DNA from: Thioalkalivibrio sp. HK1
GTDB lineage: Bacteria > Pseudomonadota > Gammaproteobacteria > HK1
Assembly: GCA_000583135.1 (NCBI GenBank)
Contig: JFBG01000007.1
Coordinates: 36,079 to 100,078, forward strand
DNA: 64,000 nucleotides
Direction: 5' to 3'
The position numbers and the translations under genes were made by a program. The first letter of the stretch is position 1, and every line of letters begins with the position of its first letter. The notes under the pieces are model-generated. The model worked only from the letters and a program-made list of their open reading frames with translations, was not told the origin of the DNA and ran no database searches. This document shows positions 25,349 to 34,170 of the stretch, piece after piece.

Positions 25349-26206
25349 ATGATATCGAAGGCCGAGGATTCTTCCGCCCTTGAAGGAGACGACCGAAGCG
25401 GCGGACTCGCTTTTACCTCGGCGGACCTGCCGCATCTACCGCCGGCTTTTCATCCGATCCAAGTGGGGGCTGTCGGCAGCGTCGTCGACGAGGCGTTGGC
25501 AAGATCCCTTGATGGGGCCGAGGAAGGAACGCTGATCATCGCCGCCGAGCAAAGCGATGCCCGCACTCGTCGGGGGCATCGCTGGCAAGGCGATGCGGGA
25601 AATCTTCACCTCGCTCTCATCATCCGCCCCGACTACCCCAACGAGGAGGGTTGGCAGCTCGTCTACGTCAACGCATTGGCCGCAAGCAGCGCCATCGCCC
25701 AACTAATCTCGCCGATGACCGGCCTGCGTTTTTCTTGGCCGAATCGCCTGCTCATCAACGATCTGCTCGCCGCTCGTATCGATATGAGGAGCAACGATCC
25801 CGAGATCGATCCCCATCCCGATCTGATCCTCGGGCTCAGCGTCAATATCGCTTCCCACCCTCCCCAGCCCGAGCCCGAGGAATACAACTCGATCCACGCT
25901 TGCGGGAGTGTCGATATCGGCCCCTTCGATGCGCTCGAAGCTTATGCCAGTTGCTTCTTGTCATGGTCGGCTCTTTGGGCCGACGAGGGATTCGCACCGA
26001 TCCGCCGGGCCTTTCTCATCCGCATGCAAGGTCTTCATGAGCGATGCGATCTGCGGCTCTTCGGCGGCGAGATCGTCTCCGATCGCATCGAGGATATCGA
26101 TGATAAGGGGCGGCTGATCATGAGCGCTTCGAGTATCGGACCGGGAGAGTATTTCGGAATGGCCGGTTCTCATCATGATCGATCGAAGACATCGACGAGG
26201 ATATAA
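25349..26206 (+). CDS. Biotin/lipoate protein ligase-like protein
   Basis: Protein of 285 residues related to the biotin/lipoate A/B ligase fold. GTLIIAAEQSDARTRRGHRWQGDAGNL corresponds to the BirA-type AEEQTAGRGRRGR region. The later WPNRLLINDLLAARI occupies the WPND-type position, where the fold positions lysine and ATP. The key glycine-rich and lysine residues are altered, so genuine biotin transfer is uncertain. A C-terminal domain of about 90 residues (FLIRMQGLHERCDLRLFGGEIV onwards) follows. It is the last gene of the co-directional Aor block and ends at a hairpin terminator. It may have a cofactor-attachment or assembly role, unproven. Confidence 0.7.
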   Translation: MISKAEDSSALEGDDRSGGLAFTSADLPHLPPAFHPIQVGAVGSVVDEALARSLDGAEEGTLIIAAEQSDARTRRGHRWQGDAGNLHLALIIRPDYPNEEGWQLVYVNALAASSAIAQLISPMTGLRFSWPNRLLINDLLAARIDMRSNDPEIDPHPDLILGLSVNIASHPPQPEPEEYNSIHACGSVDIGPFDALEAYASCFLSWSALWADEGFAPIRRAFLIRMQGLHERCDLRLFGGEIVSDRIEDIDDKGRLIMSASSIGPGEYFGMAGSHHDRSKTSTRI

Positions 26207-26235
26207 AAAAGCCCGAGAAACGTTCTTTCCCGGGC
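26201..26235 (-). terminator. Terminator between convergent genes
   Basis: Hairpin GCCCGGG/CTCGGGC (26211-26217 with 26229-26235; one G-U pair in the minus-strand RNA), followed on that strand by TTTTTTATAT. It probably ends the DUF1080 transcript, and the hairpin may also stop the opposing Aor transcript. Confidence 0.7.
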
Positions 26236-26429
26236 CGAATCACCTTTGAGCCAAGCAAGCGGATTGGCCCGTATTCATCTACTTTTACCGCTATCCCTAT
26301 CGACTCCTTGCTCGTAGCTTGCCAAGCCAAAAGAGAACTCCTTCGTCGACTCGAGGCCGAACAGAGGAGCGATGCGGGCTTTTCCCCGCTTTATTTCGAA
26401 AAGATCGCCTCGAAGATCGATCGATACCC

Positions 26430-27146
26430 TCAGCTGGAACCGGGAAATAGCGTGGTTCTGACGGAATCCCACCAAGAACTTCCGATCGGCTCGAAGTGGA
26501 TCTTCCTAAACTGCACCTTGCCGTCGTTGAAACGCTGCAAGGCGATATGACCCTCTCGGTGGGTCTCATCGATCAAAGAGGCGGTTTCGACTCCGTTGAT
26601 ACTCACCTTGATGAGATCGCCCTCGGCATGGATATCCATTCGACTCCAGCGGCCGGCGGTATTGACCCGCTCGATCGGGGATTTATGGGTCACGATGGCC
26701 CCGGTGCGAAAATCCTGATTCTCGTGATCGTCCCAGATATTGAGTTCATAACACTCGAGCGGGGAGATCTTCTCGGGGGAGGAGCAGCGGATCAAGACCC
26801 CGCTGTTGACGAAGCTACCGACATGGAATTCGAGCGATAGGTGGAAATCGCCATAACGGCCTTGACTTATCAGCAGGGTATCGGCCTTGGAGTCCGATAT
26901 GATCACTCCGTTTTCGACCCTCCAGCTACCATCGACGCTTTGCGTCCAACCATCGAGCGTGGCGCCGTCGAAAAATGGCTTGGACGAAAGGATATCGTCA
27001 AGGCCGGCGGCGAAGCCGGTACCGAAAAGCCCTCCTCTATTCTCTCCGCTTTGCCCACCGGTATCGAGACTTTGACAGCCGACAAGCACGGCGCTCGAAA
27101 AGACGAGAGCAACGAGGGGGTTTAGCAGCCTACGGCATTTCGCCAT
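26430..27146 (-). CDS. DUF1080 (3-keto-disaccharide hydrolase domain) lipoprotein
   Basis: Predicted lipoprotein of 238 residues with a lipobox (VFSSAVLVGC-QS, lipidated Cys about residue 24), then a DUF1080/LamG-like jelly-roll domain. Examples are FFDGATLDGWTQSVDGSWRVENGVI, FHLSLEFHVGSFVNSGVLIRC, CYELNIWDDHENQDFRTGAI and GHIALQRFNDGKVQFRKI. The family includes 3-keto-glycoside hydrolases and uncharacterised sugar-binding proteins. The Met at 27146 gives a proper signal peptide; an upstream Met does not. It has a 200-bp 3' region ending in a hairpin terminator. The substrate is unknown. Confidence 0.82.
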   Translation of the reverse strand: MAKCRRLLNPLVALVFSSAVLVGCQSLDTGGQSGENRGGLFGTGFAAGLDDILSSKPFFDGATLDGWTQSVDGSWRVENGVIISDSKADTLLISQGRYGDFHLSLEFHVGSFVNSGVLIRCSSPEKISPLECYELNIWDDHENQDFRTGAIVTHKSPIERVNTAGRWSRMDIHAEGDLIKVSINGVETASLIDETHREGHIALQRFNDGKVQFRKIHFEPIGSSWWDSVRTTLFPGSS

Positions 27147-27539
27147 CTTTCCGCTCCTATGATAGTGCGAAGGATCCACGCTTTGATGCCCGGCTCGGCA
27201 ATCAAGCAGTTAAATCCATGCCAATATAGCACATTGAAAAGCCTTTGGTATCCATCATGCCGACCATGCTTCGAAGATCGTCATCGAGCGGCATTCTTTC
27301 ACCTGCCCAACGGAGGTCAAGGGGCGATGGGTGATGGGCAAGCAAACCGTCCCGTAAAGGAATATCCCGCCGACGACACCTCTTTTTCGGATAGGGCAAA
27401 GCATCTTTTTCGATGATCGAAAAAACCACCCTTGCGAAGTGGATTTGGATGGATCCAAAGGGCTTCTCCTCGGGCGAGGGAGGCTGATTCGATTCCCTGC
27501 ACCAAGACCCGGTGACCTGTGGCAAAAGGAGACGCATCC

Positions 27540-27863
27540 ATGCATGTGACAACGACCTTTCAGATCGAGGGATTCAGAATCTTGGAGTACAAGGGGCTGG
27601 TTCGTGGAATCGTCGTTCGATCCCCGACCATCAATCAAAGCATCACCGGAGGCCTGAAAAGCATCGTCGGCGGGGAAATCGGCGCCTATACGGAAATGTG
27701 CGAGCAAACTCGCGATCAGGCCTACCACGAGATGGTGCAACACGCTGTGGATCTCGGGGCAAACGCCATCGTCGGGATCCGATACGATGCTTCGGAGGTC
27801 GTGACGCGATCGACCGAAGTGCTCTGCTACGGTACCGCGGTCGTCATCGAGCGGGAGGTGTAA
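27540..27863 (+). CDS. YbjQ/UPF0145 family protein
   Basis: Small protein of 107 residues of the UPF0145 (YbjQ) family, which forms pentamers and is often labelled heavy-metal-binding without firm evidence. It has the family's VVRSPTINQSITGGLKSIVGGEIGAYTEMCEQTRDQAYHEM pattern and the later GANAIVGIRYDASEV. The ATG at 27540 has AGGAG about eight bases upstream. Isolated gene, cytoplasmic. Confidence 0.88.
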   Translation: MHVTTTFQIEGFRILEYKGLVRGIVVRSPTINQSITGGLKSIVGGEIGAYTEMCEQTRDQAYHEMVQHAVDLGANAIVGIRYDASEVVTRSTEVLCYGTAVVIEREV

Positions 27864-28344
27864 CCCCCTCGATCTCGTTTGACGAGGCCCAAAAGGCATC
27901 CCTGAATCCGAGCGATCGACGATCGAGGGGGATGCCCATTCGCTTCGTATCTCTTGGCGTCTCCCCTGGCGGCATCCGAGGCGAGGGGGCGGCAACGACC
28001 GACTTGTCAAGGCGCACCGGATCCAAGTCTTTTCGAAGGCGGGCAGCGATGCCGGGAAGTCCGCAAACATCGAAACCCTTTGACCGCCGCAACCACTCTC
28101 CTTGGAAGGGATTCGAATGGGATAGTTCGGATCACGAATCCGATGCCTTGTCCATCGACGGATCAAAATGAATGAATCGAAAAAACGACGGCATCGTCGG
28201 CAAGGCGGCTCGGGCGATCCTTTATAAGATAGCGATACCTGTCAAGGCCGAGATGAGCGCATCTGCGACCAATCTCGGCTACGCTTGCAATCGAGAAGAC
28301 CGCGGCCCGCTTCCGGCCCCGAAATATCCGAGGAGATGCTGTCG
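27864..28344. other. About 480-bp gap between ybjQ and the mttB-like gene
   Basis: No supported gene or recognised RNA. AGGAG at 28331-28335 serves the mttB-like start. Confidence 0.4.
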
Positions 28345-29886
28345 ATGAGCGCTCGTAAAAGCACCAATCGCGCCGAAAAGGGCGGTCGCTCGGCCCGTCG
28401 CCGAGCCCGGCTCGAAGCCCCGGTGGAGATGTTACCCCCGCTGGAGATCGCCCTGCCCCTCTACGAGCCTTTGAACGAGGAAGAGGTCGAGAACCTGCAC
28501 GATGCCTCGATGCGCATCCTGGAAGAAATCGGTATCGATTTTCGAGACCCTGAAGCACTGGAGTATTGGAGGCAAGCCCGCGCCGATGTCGAAGGCAATC
28601 GGGTGCGTATCGATCGAGGCCTGCTGATGGAGCTCGTCTCCTTGGCCCCCGAGCGCTTCGTTCTTTCGGCCCGCAATCCCGATCGCGATGTTCCGATCGG
28701 AGGGCGTTCGATGGCTTTCGTGCCCACCTACGGCTCGCCCTTCGTGCTCGATTTCGACAATCAGCGACGCTATAGCACCCTCGATGACTTGCAGGCTTTC
28801 CATCGACTGGCCTATATGTCTCCCTCGATGCACCTCACCGGCGGCGTCACCTGCGAGCCGGTCGATGTCCCCGTGCCCAAGCGCCACCTCCATATCGTCC
28901 ACAGCGCGCTCGTCAACTCCGACAAGCCCTTCATGGGAGCCACCACCGCCCGCGACCGCGCCGAGGATACCGTGGCGATGGCCAAGATCGCCTTCGGCGA
29001 GGACTTCCTCGAAGAGCACGTCGTACTCACGGCGGTTTTGAGCTGCAATTCGCCCTTGGTCTGGGATGCGACCATGCTCGATGCGCTCAAAGTCTATGCC
29101 GCCAATAACCAAGCGATCATCCCCTCTCCCTTCGTGATGGCGGGAGCGAGCACCCCGGCCAGCATGGTCGGGGCGGTGGCCCAAATCAACGCCGAGGCGT
29201 TGGCCGGGACCGCCTTCGCCCAATTGGTACGAAAGGGCGCACCGGTGATCTACGGGCAGTTTCTGGCGACCGTGAATATGCAAAGCGGGGCCCCGATGGC
29301 CGGGACTCCGGAGATCAGCTTGATGAATTTCATGATCGGGCAATTGGCCCGGCGCTATCGCTTGCCGTGGCGGTCGAGCGGCATGACTGCCGGATCGAAA
29401 CTCGCCGATGCCCAAGCGGCGTATGAATCGAGCATGACCATGCAATCGGTCTTGCTGTCGGGGGCGAATTATGTCTTTCACTCCGCCGGTTGGCTCGAAG
29501 GCGGGCTCATGGCGAGCTTCGCGAAATTCGTGCTCGATGCGGAGCAGATGGAGATGTATCATCGCTTCGGAAGCGGGATCGATATGAGCGATCTCGACGA
29601 AGCCATCGCCGCGATGCACGAGGTGGGGCCGAGCGGGCACTTCTTGGGCACCGCCCACACCTTGGAAAGATTCCAAACCGCGTTTTTCGCTCCGAAGCTG
29701 CTCGATAATTCCAGTTTCGAGCAGTGGACGATCGACGGCGCCCAAGATGCCAGTCAACGGGCTTTGCTGCGCGCCCGGCAAATGCTCGAATCCTTCGAAC
29801 CGCCACCGCTATCGGAATCGATCGACCAAGCGCTCAAAGACTATATCGCCGAGCGCGAGCAGGAGCTGCCCGATGATGTATCGTGA
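28345..29886 (+). CDS. MttB-family methyltransferase, non-pyrrolysine
   Basis: Member of the trimethylamine/quaternary-amine corrinoid methyltransferase superfamily (513 residues). The frame has no in-frame amber codon, so it is a non-pyrrolysine homologue. Characterised non-Pyl members demethylate quaternary amines such as glycine betaine, carnitine or proline betaine. After a basic leader of about 35 residues it has the family's ILEEIGIDFRDPEAL, VPTYGSPFVLD, MHLTGGVTCEPVDVP and SGMTAGSKLADAQAAYESSMTM segments. The ATG at 28345 lies nine bases after AGGAG; the nearer ATG at 28336 is directly abutted by it. No corrinoid protein or reactivase gene is adjacent, so the partner must be elsewhere. 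Confidence 0.85.
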   Translation: MSARKSTNRAEKGGRSARRRARLEAPVEMLPPLEIALPLYEPLNEEEVENLHDASMRILEEIGIDFRDPEALEYWRQARADVEGNRVRIDRGLLMELVSLAPERFVLSARNPDRDVPIGGRSMAFVPTYGSPFVLDFDNQRRYSTLDDLQAFHRLAYMSPSMHLTGGVTCEPVDVPVPKRHLHIVHSALVNSDKPFMGATTARDRAEDTVAMAKIAFGEDFLEEHVVLTAVLSCNSPLVWDATMLDALKVYAANNQAIIPSPFVMAGASTPASMVGAVAQINAEALAGTAFAQLVRKGAPVIYGQFLATVNMQSGAPMAGTPEISLMNFMIGQLARRYRLPWRSSGMTAGSKLADAQAAYESSMTMQSVLLSGANYVFHSAGWLEGGLMASFAKFVLDAEQMEMYHRFGSGIDMSDLDEAIAAMHEVGPSGHFLGTAHTLERFQTAFFAPKLLDNSSFEQWTIDGAQDASQRALLRARQMLESFEPPPLSESIDQALKDYIAEREQELPDDVS

Positions 29887-29922
29887 TAATCGACATTCGC
29901 AACCCTTGGATAGCTCGATCCG

Positions 29923-30417
29923 ATGAATATACGCAAAGCGACGATATCCGACATAGCGGCGATCGATCGCATGCTCATGCGCTCGTACTCGCTATTGCTC
30001 GCTCCCGACTATGCACCCGATCTGTTGAGCGATGCCCTACCGGTGCTGGCTTGCGCCGAGAAAGGATTGATCGAGGACGAGCGCTATTTCGTTGCGGAAA
30101 TCGACGGGGCGATTGTCGGGAGCGGAGGCTGGTCCCATCGACAACTCGTCACCGGGAAGGATCTACCCGGCATCGCCCATCTGCGAAGATTCGGCACCGA
30201 CCCCGATATGGTCCGCCGCGGCATCGGCCGCGCTCTGATCGACCGTATCGCCCTCGATGCGAAAAAAGCGGATCGAAGCGAAATTCACTGCACCGCAACC
30301 CTGACCGCCATTCCTTTTTACAAGGCGCAAGGGTTTGGCGTTCTGTATCGAAACAGCGTGGAACTCAAACCCGGTCTGCACTTTCCGACCGCGGAGATGA
30401 GCCGAGCCCGGCAATGA
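29923..30417 (+). CDS. GNAT-family N-acetyltransferase
   Basis: Acetyl-CoA-dependent acyltransferase of 164 residues. MNIRKATISDIAAIDRML starts the GNAT fold, FVAEIDGAIVGSGGW is the central strand pair, and RRGIGRALIDRIALDA supplies the acetyl-CoA pyrophosphate-binding R/Q-x-x-G-x-G/A loop. IPFYKAQGF is the last motif. The acceptor cannot be predicted. It is 36 bp downstream of the mttB-like gene and probably co-transcribed with it. Confidence 0.88.
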   Translation: MNIRKATISDIAAIDRMLMRSYSLLLAPDYAPDLLSDALPVLACAEKGLIEDERYFVAEIDGAIVGSGGWSHRQLVTGKDLPGIAHLRRFGTDPDMVRRGIGRALIDRIALDAKKADRSEIHCTATLTAIPFYKAQGFGVLYRNSVELKPGLHFPTAEMSRARQ

Positions 30418-30454
30418 ATCGATCTTTGATCGACCCCGGCCGCGGGCCAAACAC

Positions 30455-30610
30455 TCAATAAAGCCCGAAGGCCGCGGCGATCAACATATAGGCGGCAAGA
30501 AGGCAAAAGACCAAAAAGACCTGCGAAAGGGCGCGATTTCGCTTCCTGAGCTCGAATGAGAGCCAGCCCGATATGACGATGATCGCCGCCAGAATGTAGA
30601 CGACTCGCAT
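30455..30610 (-). CDS. Possible small membrane protein (51 residues)
   Basis: A short open frame with protein-like composition. There are two hydrophobic helices (about residues 3-19 and 29-50) separated by a basic turn ELRKRNRA, the shape of a small inner-membrane hairpin protein. It starts at ATG 30610 and ends TGA 30455, 50 bp downstream of the DsbC-like gene on the same strand. No clear ribosome binding site was found, which lowers confidence. No homologue is recognised. Confidence 0.4.
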   Translation of the reverse strand: MRVVYILAAIIVISGWLSFELRKRNRALSQVFLVFCLLAAYMLIAAAFGLY

Positions 30611-30660
30611 GAGTGGTAAGGGCTCTTGCTATCTCGATGATCGGGATCGCCGACCATCGC

Positions 30661-31416
30661 CTAGCTCTTACCGATTTCTTTCAGTTTTGCAATGAGATCT
30701 TCGGGCGGCATGAAGCCCGGGATCAAATCCCCGCTTTCCAATACCAACGCCGGAGTGCCTCTGATACCGATACTGCGCGCCACTTCGTAGTGCTCTCGAA
30801 CATTGCGATGACCCGCCTCGCAGGGTTTCGAATCGAGCACCTTGCCCATCTTCGAATCGCCGATCGCGACCTGCGGATTGTCGGCACACCATGCCATCAC
30901 CGCTTTCATATACGAGTTCGAGCCGATACCCGCTCGCGGAAAGGCGGTATAGCGAATCTCGATCCCGTTCCGGTTGTAGTCGGCCATCCGCTCATGTAGC
31001 CGAACGCAATAAGGACAATCGATGTCGGTGAAGACGGTTACGACATGCTCGGGCTTGGCGGTCGGGGTAAAAACGATCATGCCGTCTTCATCGAGAGCCG
31101 CCATCGCCTTGGAGCGCTCCCCTCGCCGTGCGATATCGGCAAGATTCATCCCGGTTTGCATATCGCGCATATCACCGGTGAACATATATCGGCCGTTCTC
31201 GGCGAGATAGAAAACCTCGACACCGAAACGCACCTGATAAAGCCCGTCGACCGGAGTGGGGGAGACTTCATCGGGTACCTTTTCCGGTACCAAGACAGCC
31301 AACCGATCCTTGATCCCCGGAGGAATACTCCCCTGCTGGGCATGAGCCGGTAGTTGGGCGAGGGCGAAGGCAAGGGCCGTGGATACGAAAAAGAGAAATC
31401 TCGCAAAGGTACGCAT
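30661..31416 (-). CDS. DsbC/DsbG-like periplasmic thiol:disulfide interchange protein
   Basis: Protein of 251 residues with a signal peptide (MRTFARFLFF...LPAHA, cleavage about residue 26), a DsbC-type dimerisation domain (VDGLYQVRFGVEVFYLAENGRYMFTGDM) and a thioredoxin-fold domain. The active site is DIDCPYC (Cys134, Cys137) and the cis-proline is in GTPAL (Pro222). It would isomerise or reduce disulfides in the periplasm. The ATG at 31416 is preferred over 31431 because GGGAG lies eight bases upstream and the signal peptide starts correctly. It is downstream of xerD on the same strand with a 280-bp gap. In many proteobacteria dsbC follows xerD. Confidence 0.88.
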   Translation of the reverse strand: MRTFARFLFFVSTALAFALAQLPAHAQQGSIPPGIKDRLAVLVPEKVPDEVSPTPVDGLYQVRFGVEVFYLAENGRYMFTGDMRDMQTGMNLADIARRGERSKAMAALDEDGMIVFTPTAKPEHVVTVFTDIDCPYCVRLHERMADYNRNGIEIRYTAFPRAGIGSNSYMKAVMAWCADNPQVAIGDSKMGKVLDSKPCEAGHRNVREHYEVARSIGIRGTPALVLESGDLIPGFMPPEDLIAKLKEIGKS

Positions 31417-31698
31417 GGCGGTGGCTCCCATGGCAGGAACTTGAATCAAGGATGGTAAAGGGGGTATGATAAGACATTCGCAAAAACCTGCACTATTTCC
31501 TTCGCTTCGCTCCCCCTCTTGAAACGCCTTCTTATCGCAACGGCGATCCGGCGAGCGAAAACACCGCATAAGGTCGAGCGGTTTTTTGCCGGCGCCCTTT
31601 GCGCCGCCGATCCCTCGTGCATCCGCCTCGCTTGGCCCCTCGCATCGTCGCAAAGCGATGGCAACGAAAGGTGTATCGAGCCTCCGACTTTCGATCCT

Positions 31699-32631
31699 TC
31701 AACCTCGAGGATGATGTTCGAGATGCAGATTTTTCAGGCGCTCTCGAGCGACGTGGGTGTAGATCTGAGTGGTCGATATATCCCGATGCCCCAACAACAT
31801 CTGCACCACCCGCAGATCCACTCCGTGATTCAAAAGATGGGTGGCAAAAGCATGGCGCAAGGTATGGGGGGAAATGGGATCGGTGATACCCGCTTTCAGC
31901 GCATAACGACGGATCATCTGCCAAAAAGCCTGACGGCTCATCGGCTTGCCCAAAGCGGTGGGGAAGAGGGCTTGGGAGGATAGCCCGCCGATGATGCCGG
32001 ATCGAGCATCGGCGAGGAATCGCTCGATCCATTCGATCGCCGGCTCCCCCAAAGGCGTCAAACGCTCTTTGCCACCTTTGCCCACCACCCGAACCGCTCC
32101 TTGGCGTAAGTTCACTTGGGCCAAAGAAAGCCCGACCAACTCCGAAACCCGCAGCCCCGTAGCGTAGAGCACCTCGAGCATCGCGCGATCCCGCAATCCC
32201 AAAGGCCTATCGAGATCGGGGGCTTCGAGCAAACGCTCCACTTGGGTCTCGCTCAGGGTCGTCGGCAAGGAGCGCCCCAAACGGGGCGATTCCACCCGAT
32301 CGCAAGGATTGCCCTCGACCTTTCCTTCTCGTTCGAGATGTCGATAGAAACGCCGCAATGCCGAAAGACGCCTTGCAAGGGTGCGAGGCGGCCAATGCGA
32401 ATGCTCCGAAATGAACTCGAGAATATCGGCCCGGCGCGCCTTTTCGACCCCCGCCTCGCCTTCCATCTTGGCGAAAAACCATCGACAGAAGTGGACCAGA
32501 TCGCCGCGGTAGGCGCTCGAAGTGGCGGGGGAAAGACCGCGTTCCAAAAAGCCGGCATCGATGAACCCGTCGATCAATCGGGCATCGGCAGGATGCACAT
32601 CGCCGGCAACGATCGAACGAGATGGGCTCAT
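31699..32631 (-). CDS. xerD: Tyrosine recombinase XerD
   Basis: Site-specific recombinase of 310 residues that resolves chromosome dimers at dif with XerC and FtsK. It has an N-terminal SAM-like DNA-binding domain (RGLSPATSSAYRGDLVHFCRWF) and a C-terminal catalytic domain. The full catalytic set is present: Arg161 (YATGLRVSEL), Lys185 (GKGGKER), His256 and Arg259 (HTLRHAFATHLL), His282 (LGH) and the nucleophile Tyr291 (IYTHV). Length and the neighbouring dsbC-like gene support XerD rather than a phage integrase. AGGAG lies about 14 bases before the start. Confidence 0.92.
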   Translation of the reverse strand: MSPSRSIVAGDVHPADARLIDGFIDAGFLERGLSPATSSAYRGDLVHFCRWFFAKMEGEAGVEKARRADILEFISEHSHWPPRTLARRLSALRRFYRHLEREGKVEGNPCDRVESPRLGRSLPTTLSETQVERLLEAPDLDRPLGLRDRAMLEVLYATGLRVSELVGLSLAQVNLRQGAVRVVGKGGKERLTPLGEPAIEWIERFLADARSGIIGGLSSQALFPTALGKPMSRQAFWQMIRRYALKAGITDPISPHTLRHAFATHLLNHGVDLRVVQMLLGHRDISTTQIYTHVARERLKNLHLEHHPRG

Positions 32632-32864
32632 CGAAGAAGCAAAAGACTCCTGACCAAGGCTTCGGCAGGATCCGAAATATCCTCGCCGACGACAATGAGC
32701 CCCGATCCAAGGCCGAGGCAATCGACCTGCTATCTTGGCAATAGGATGATCGGTGACCTTCTCATGGCTTTCGAACCATGACTTTCAAATCATGGCTTTC
32801 AGATCATGGATAAGCGCAAGCGATATTGCATCGAGCGCAAGGCTCTTCAGCCGAGGGAACGATC

Positions 32865-33212
32865 TCATATCTTTTCCCGGATCCGCGCCGCATTTCCGGA
32901 GCGATCCCGCAGGTAATAAAGCTTGGCGCGACGCACCGCACCCCGGCGTTTGACCTTGATATCCTCGATCTGCGGACTATGCGTCTGGAAGACCCGCTCG
33001 ATCCCCTCACCGTGGGAGATCTTGCGAACGGTGAAGGCGGAATTGAGCCCGCGATTTCGTCGGGCGATCACCACCCCCTCGAAGGACTGCAATCGCTCGC
33101 GGGTGCCCTCCCGAACCTTCACTCGGACAACGATCGTATCCCCCACCGAAAACGCCGGCACCTCGGACTTGAGCTGCTCGTTTTCAATATCTTCGATAAT
33201 TCGATGCATCAT
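32865..33212 (-). CDS. rplS: 50S ribosomal protein L19
   Basis: Ribosomal protein at the 30S-50S interface, 115 residues. [35 protein letters not shown] and [11 protein letters not shown] are L19 signatures. The start at 33212 has GGAG seven bases upstream. It is the last gene of rpsP-rimM-trmD-rplS, 42 bp after trmD. Confidence 0.97.
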   Translation of the reverse strand: MMHRIIEDIENEQLKSEVPAFSVGDTIVVRVKVREGTRERLQSFEGVVIARRNRGLNSAFTVRKISHGEGIERVFQTHSPQIEDIKVKRRGAVRRAKLYYLRDRSGNAARIREKI

Positions 33213-33254
33213 GTCTCGTCTCCTTAAAAAACGCTCGGGATTCACATCGCCCCC

Positions 33255-34031
33255 TTATCCGGGCTTCGTTCCCTTCGATTCGCTATCCTCGGCGGATTCG
33301 CCGATATATTCTTTCAAAAGATCCCGCTCGAGCGGCTGCAATCGACGCCGGGCGAGCAAGTCCGGCCGCCTTTGCCACGTACGACCGAGCGATTGCTTGA
33401 GTCGCCAACGCGAAACGGCTCCGTGATCCCCGGAAAGCAGCACCCCGGGCACCCTTCGCCCTTCGATCTCCTCCGGGCGAGTGAAGTGGGGGCAGTCCAA
33501 GATCCCCTGCGAAAAAGAATCCTCCGCGGCCGACTCCTCGTTCCCCAACACCCCGGGGAGCAACCGGGTCAGCGCATCGATCACGACCATCGCCGCCAGC
33601 TCTCCCCCGGAAAGCACATAGTCCCCGAGAGAAATCTCATCGTCGATCTCGGCCTCGATCAGGCGCTCGTCGATTCCCTCGTAGCGCCCGCAAAGCAATA
33701 GCAGGTCGGGGCCCTTCGCCAAGCGGACCATGTCCGCATGCTCGATCCGGCGCCCCTGAGGGGAAAGATGGATCGAGCGGGAATCACCCCCTAGCATCCG
33801 ACGAGCGGCAACGATGGCCGCTCGCAGGGGCTGGTACATCATCACCATCCCCGCTCCGCCGCCATACGGTCGATCATCGGTACGACGATGGGGGTCGAGA
33901 GCATAATGGCGCGGGTTCCAGCATCGAAGTTCCAGCAATCCGCGCTCGACCGCCCTCGCCGTCACCCCATGGCGAACGACCGTCTCCACCATCTCCGGGA
34001 AGAGCGTTACCACCGCCACCCTCTTCCCCAT
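33255..34031 (-). CDS. trmD: tRNA (guanine-N1-)-methyltransferase
   Basis: TrmD, 258 residues, which methylates G37 of tRNAs with SAM to prevent +1 frameshifting. VTLFPEMVETVVRHGVTARAVERG opens the protein, YGGGAGMVM and LCGRYEGIDERLIE form part of the trefoil-knot SAM site, and the EISLGDYVLSGGELAAMVVIDA motif and C-terminal RPEEIEGRRVPGVLLSGDH follow. The start at MGKRVAVVTLFPE is chosen by homology. Third gene of the rpsP operon. Confidence 0.96.
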   Translation of the reverse strand: MGKRVAVVTLFPEMVETVVRHGVTARAVERGLLELRCWNPRHYALDPHRRTDDRPYGGGAGMVMMYQPLRAAIVAARRMLGGDSRSIHLSPQGRRIEHADMVRLAKGPDLLLLCGRYEGIDERLIEAEIDDEISLGDYVLSGGELAAMVVIDALTRLLPGVLGNEESAAEDSFSQGILDCPHFTRPEEIEGRRVPGVLLSGDHGAVSRWRLKQSLGRTWQRRPDLLARRRLQPLERDLLKEYIGESAEDSESKGTKPG

Positions 34032-34170
34032 CGATCTCCGCTCCTTCTTCGAAGCCCTTACCGCTTGCGACCGGCGTCGATGCGAAGGGCTTTTTTCCAT
34101 CGATATCCCATCGTTCCCATCGACCTCGTAGACAACGAGAGGTGGGGATATTCCACGACGGGGCTATCTT

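Noticed and set aside
28345..29886. Pyrrolysine in the MttB homologue
   Set aside because: The frame is open without any in-frame amber codon over 513 residues.
31699..32631. Phage or island integrase
   Set aside because: Length, full XerD motif set and the dsbC-like neighbour fit the chromosomal XerD. No attachment site or phage genes are nearby.
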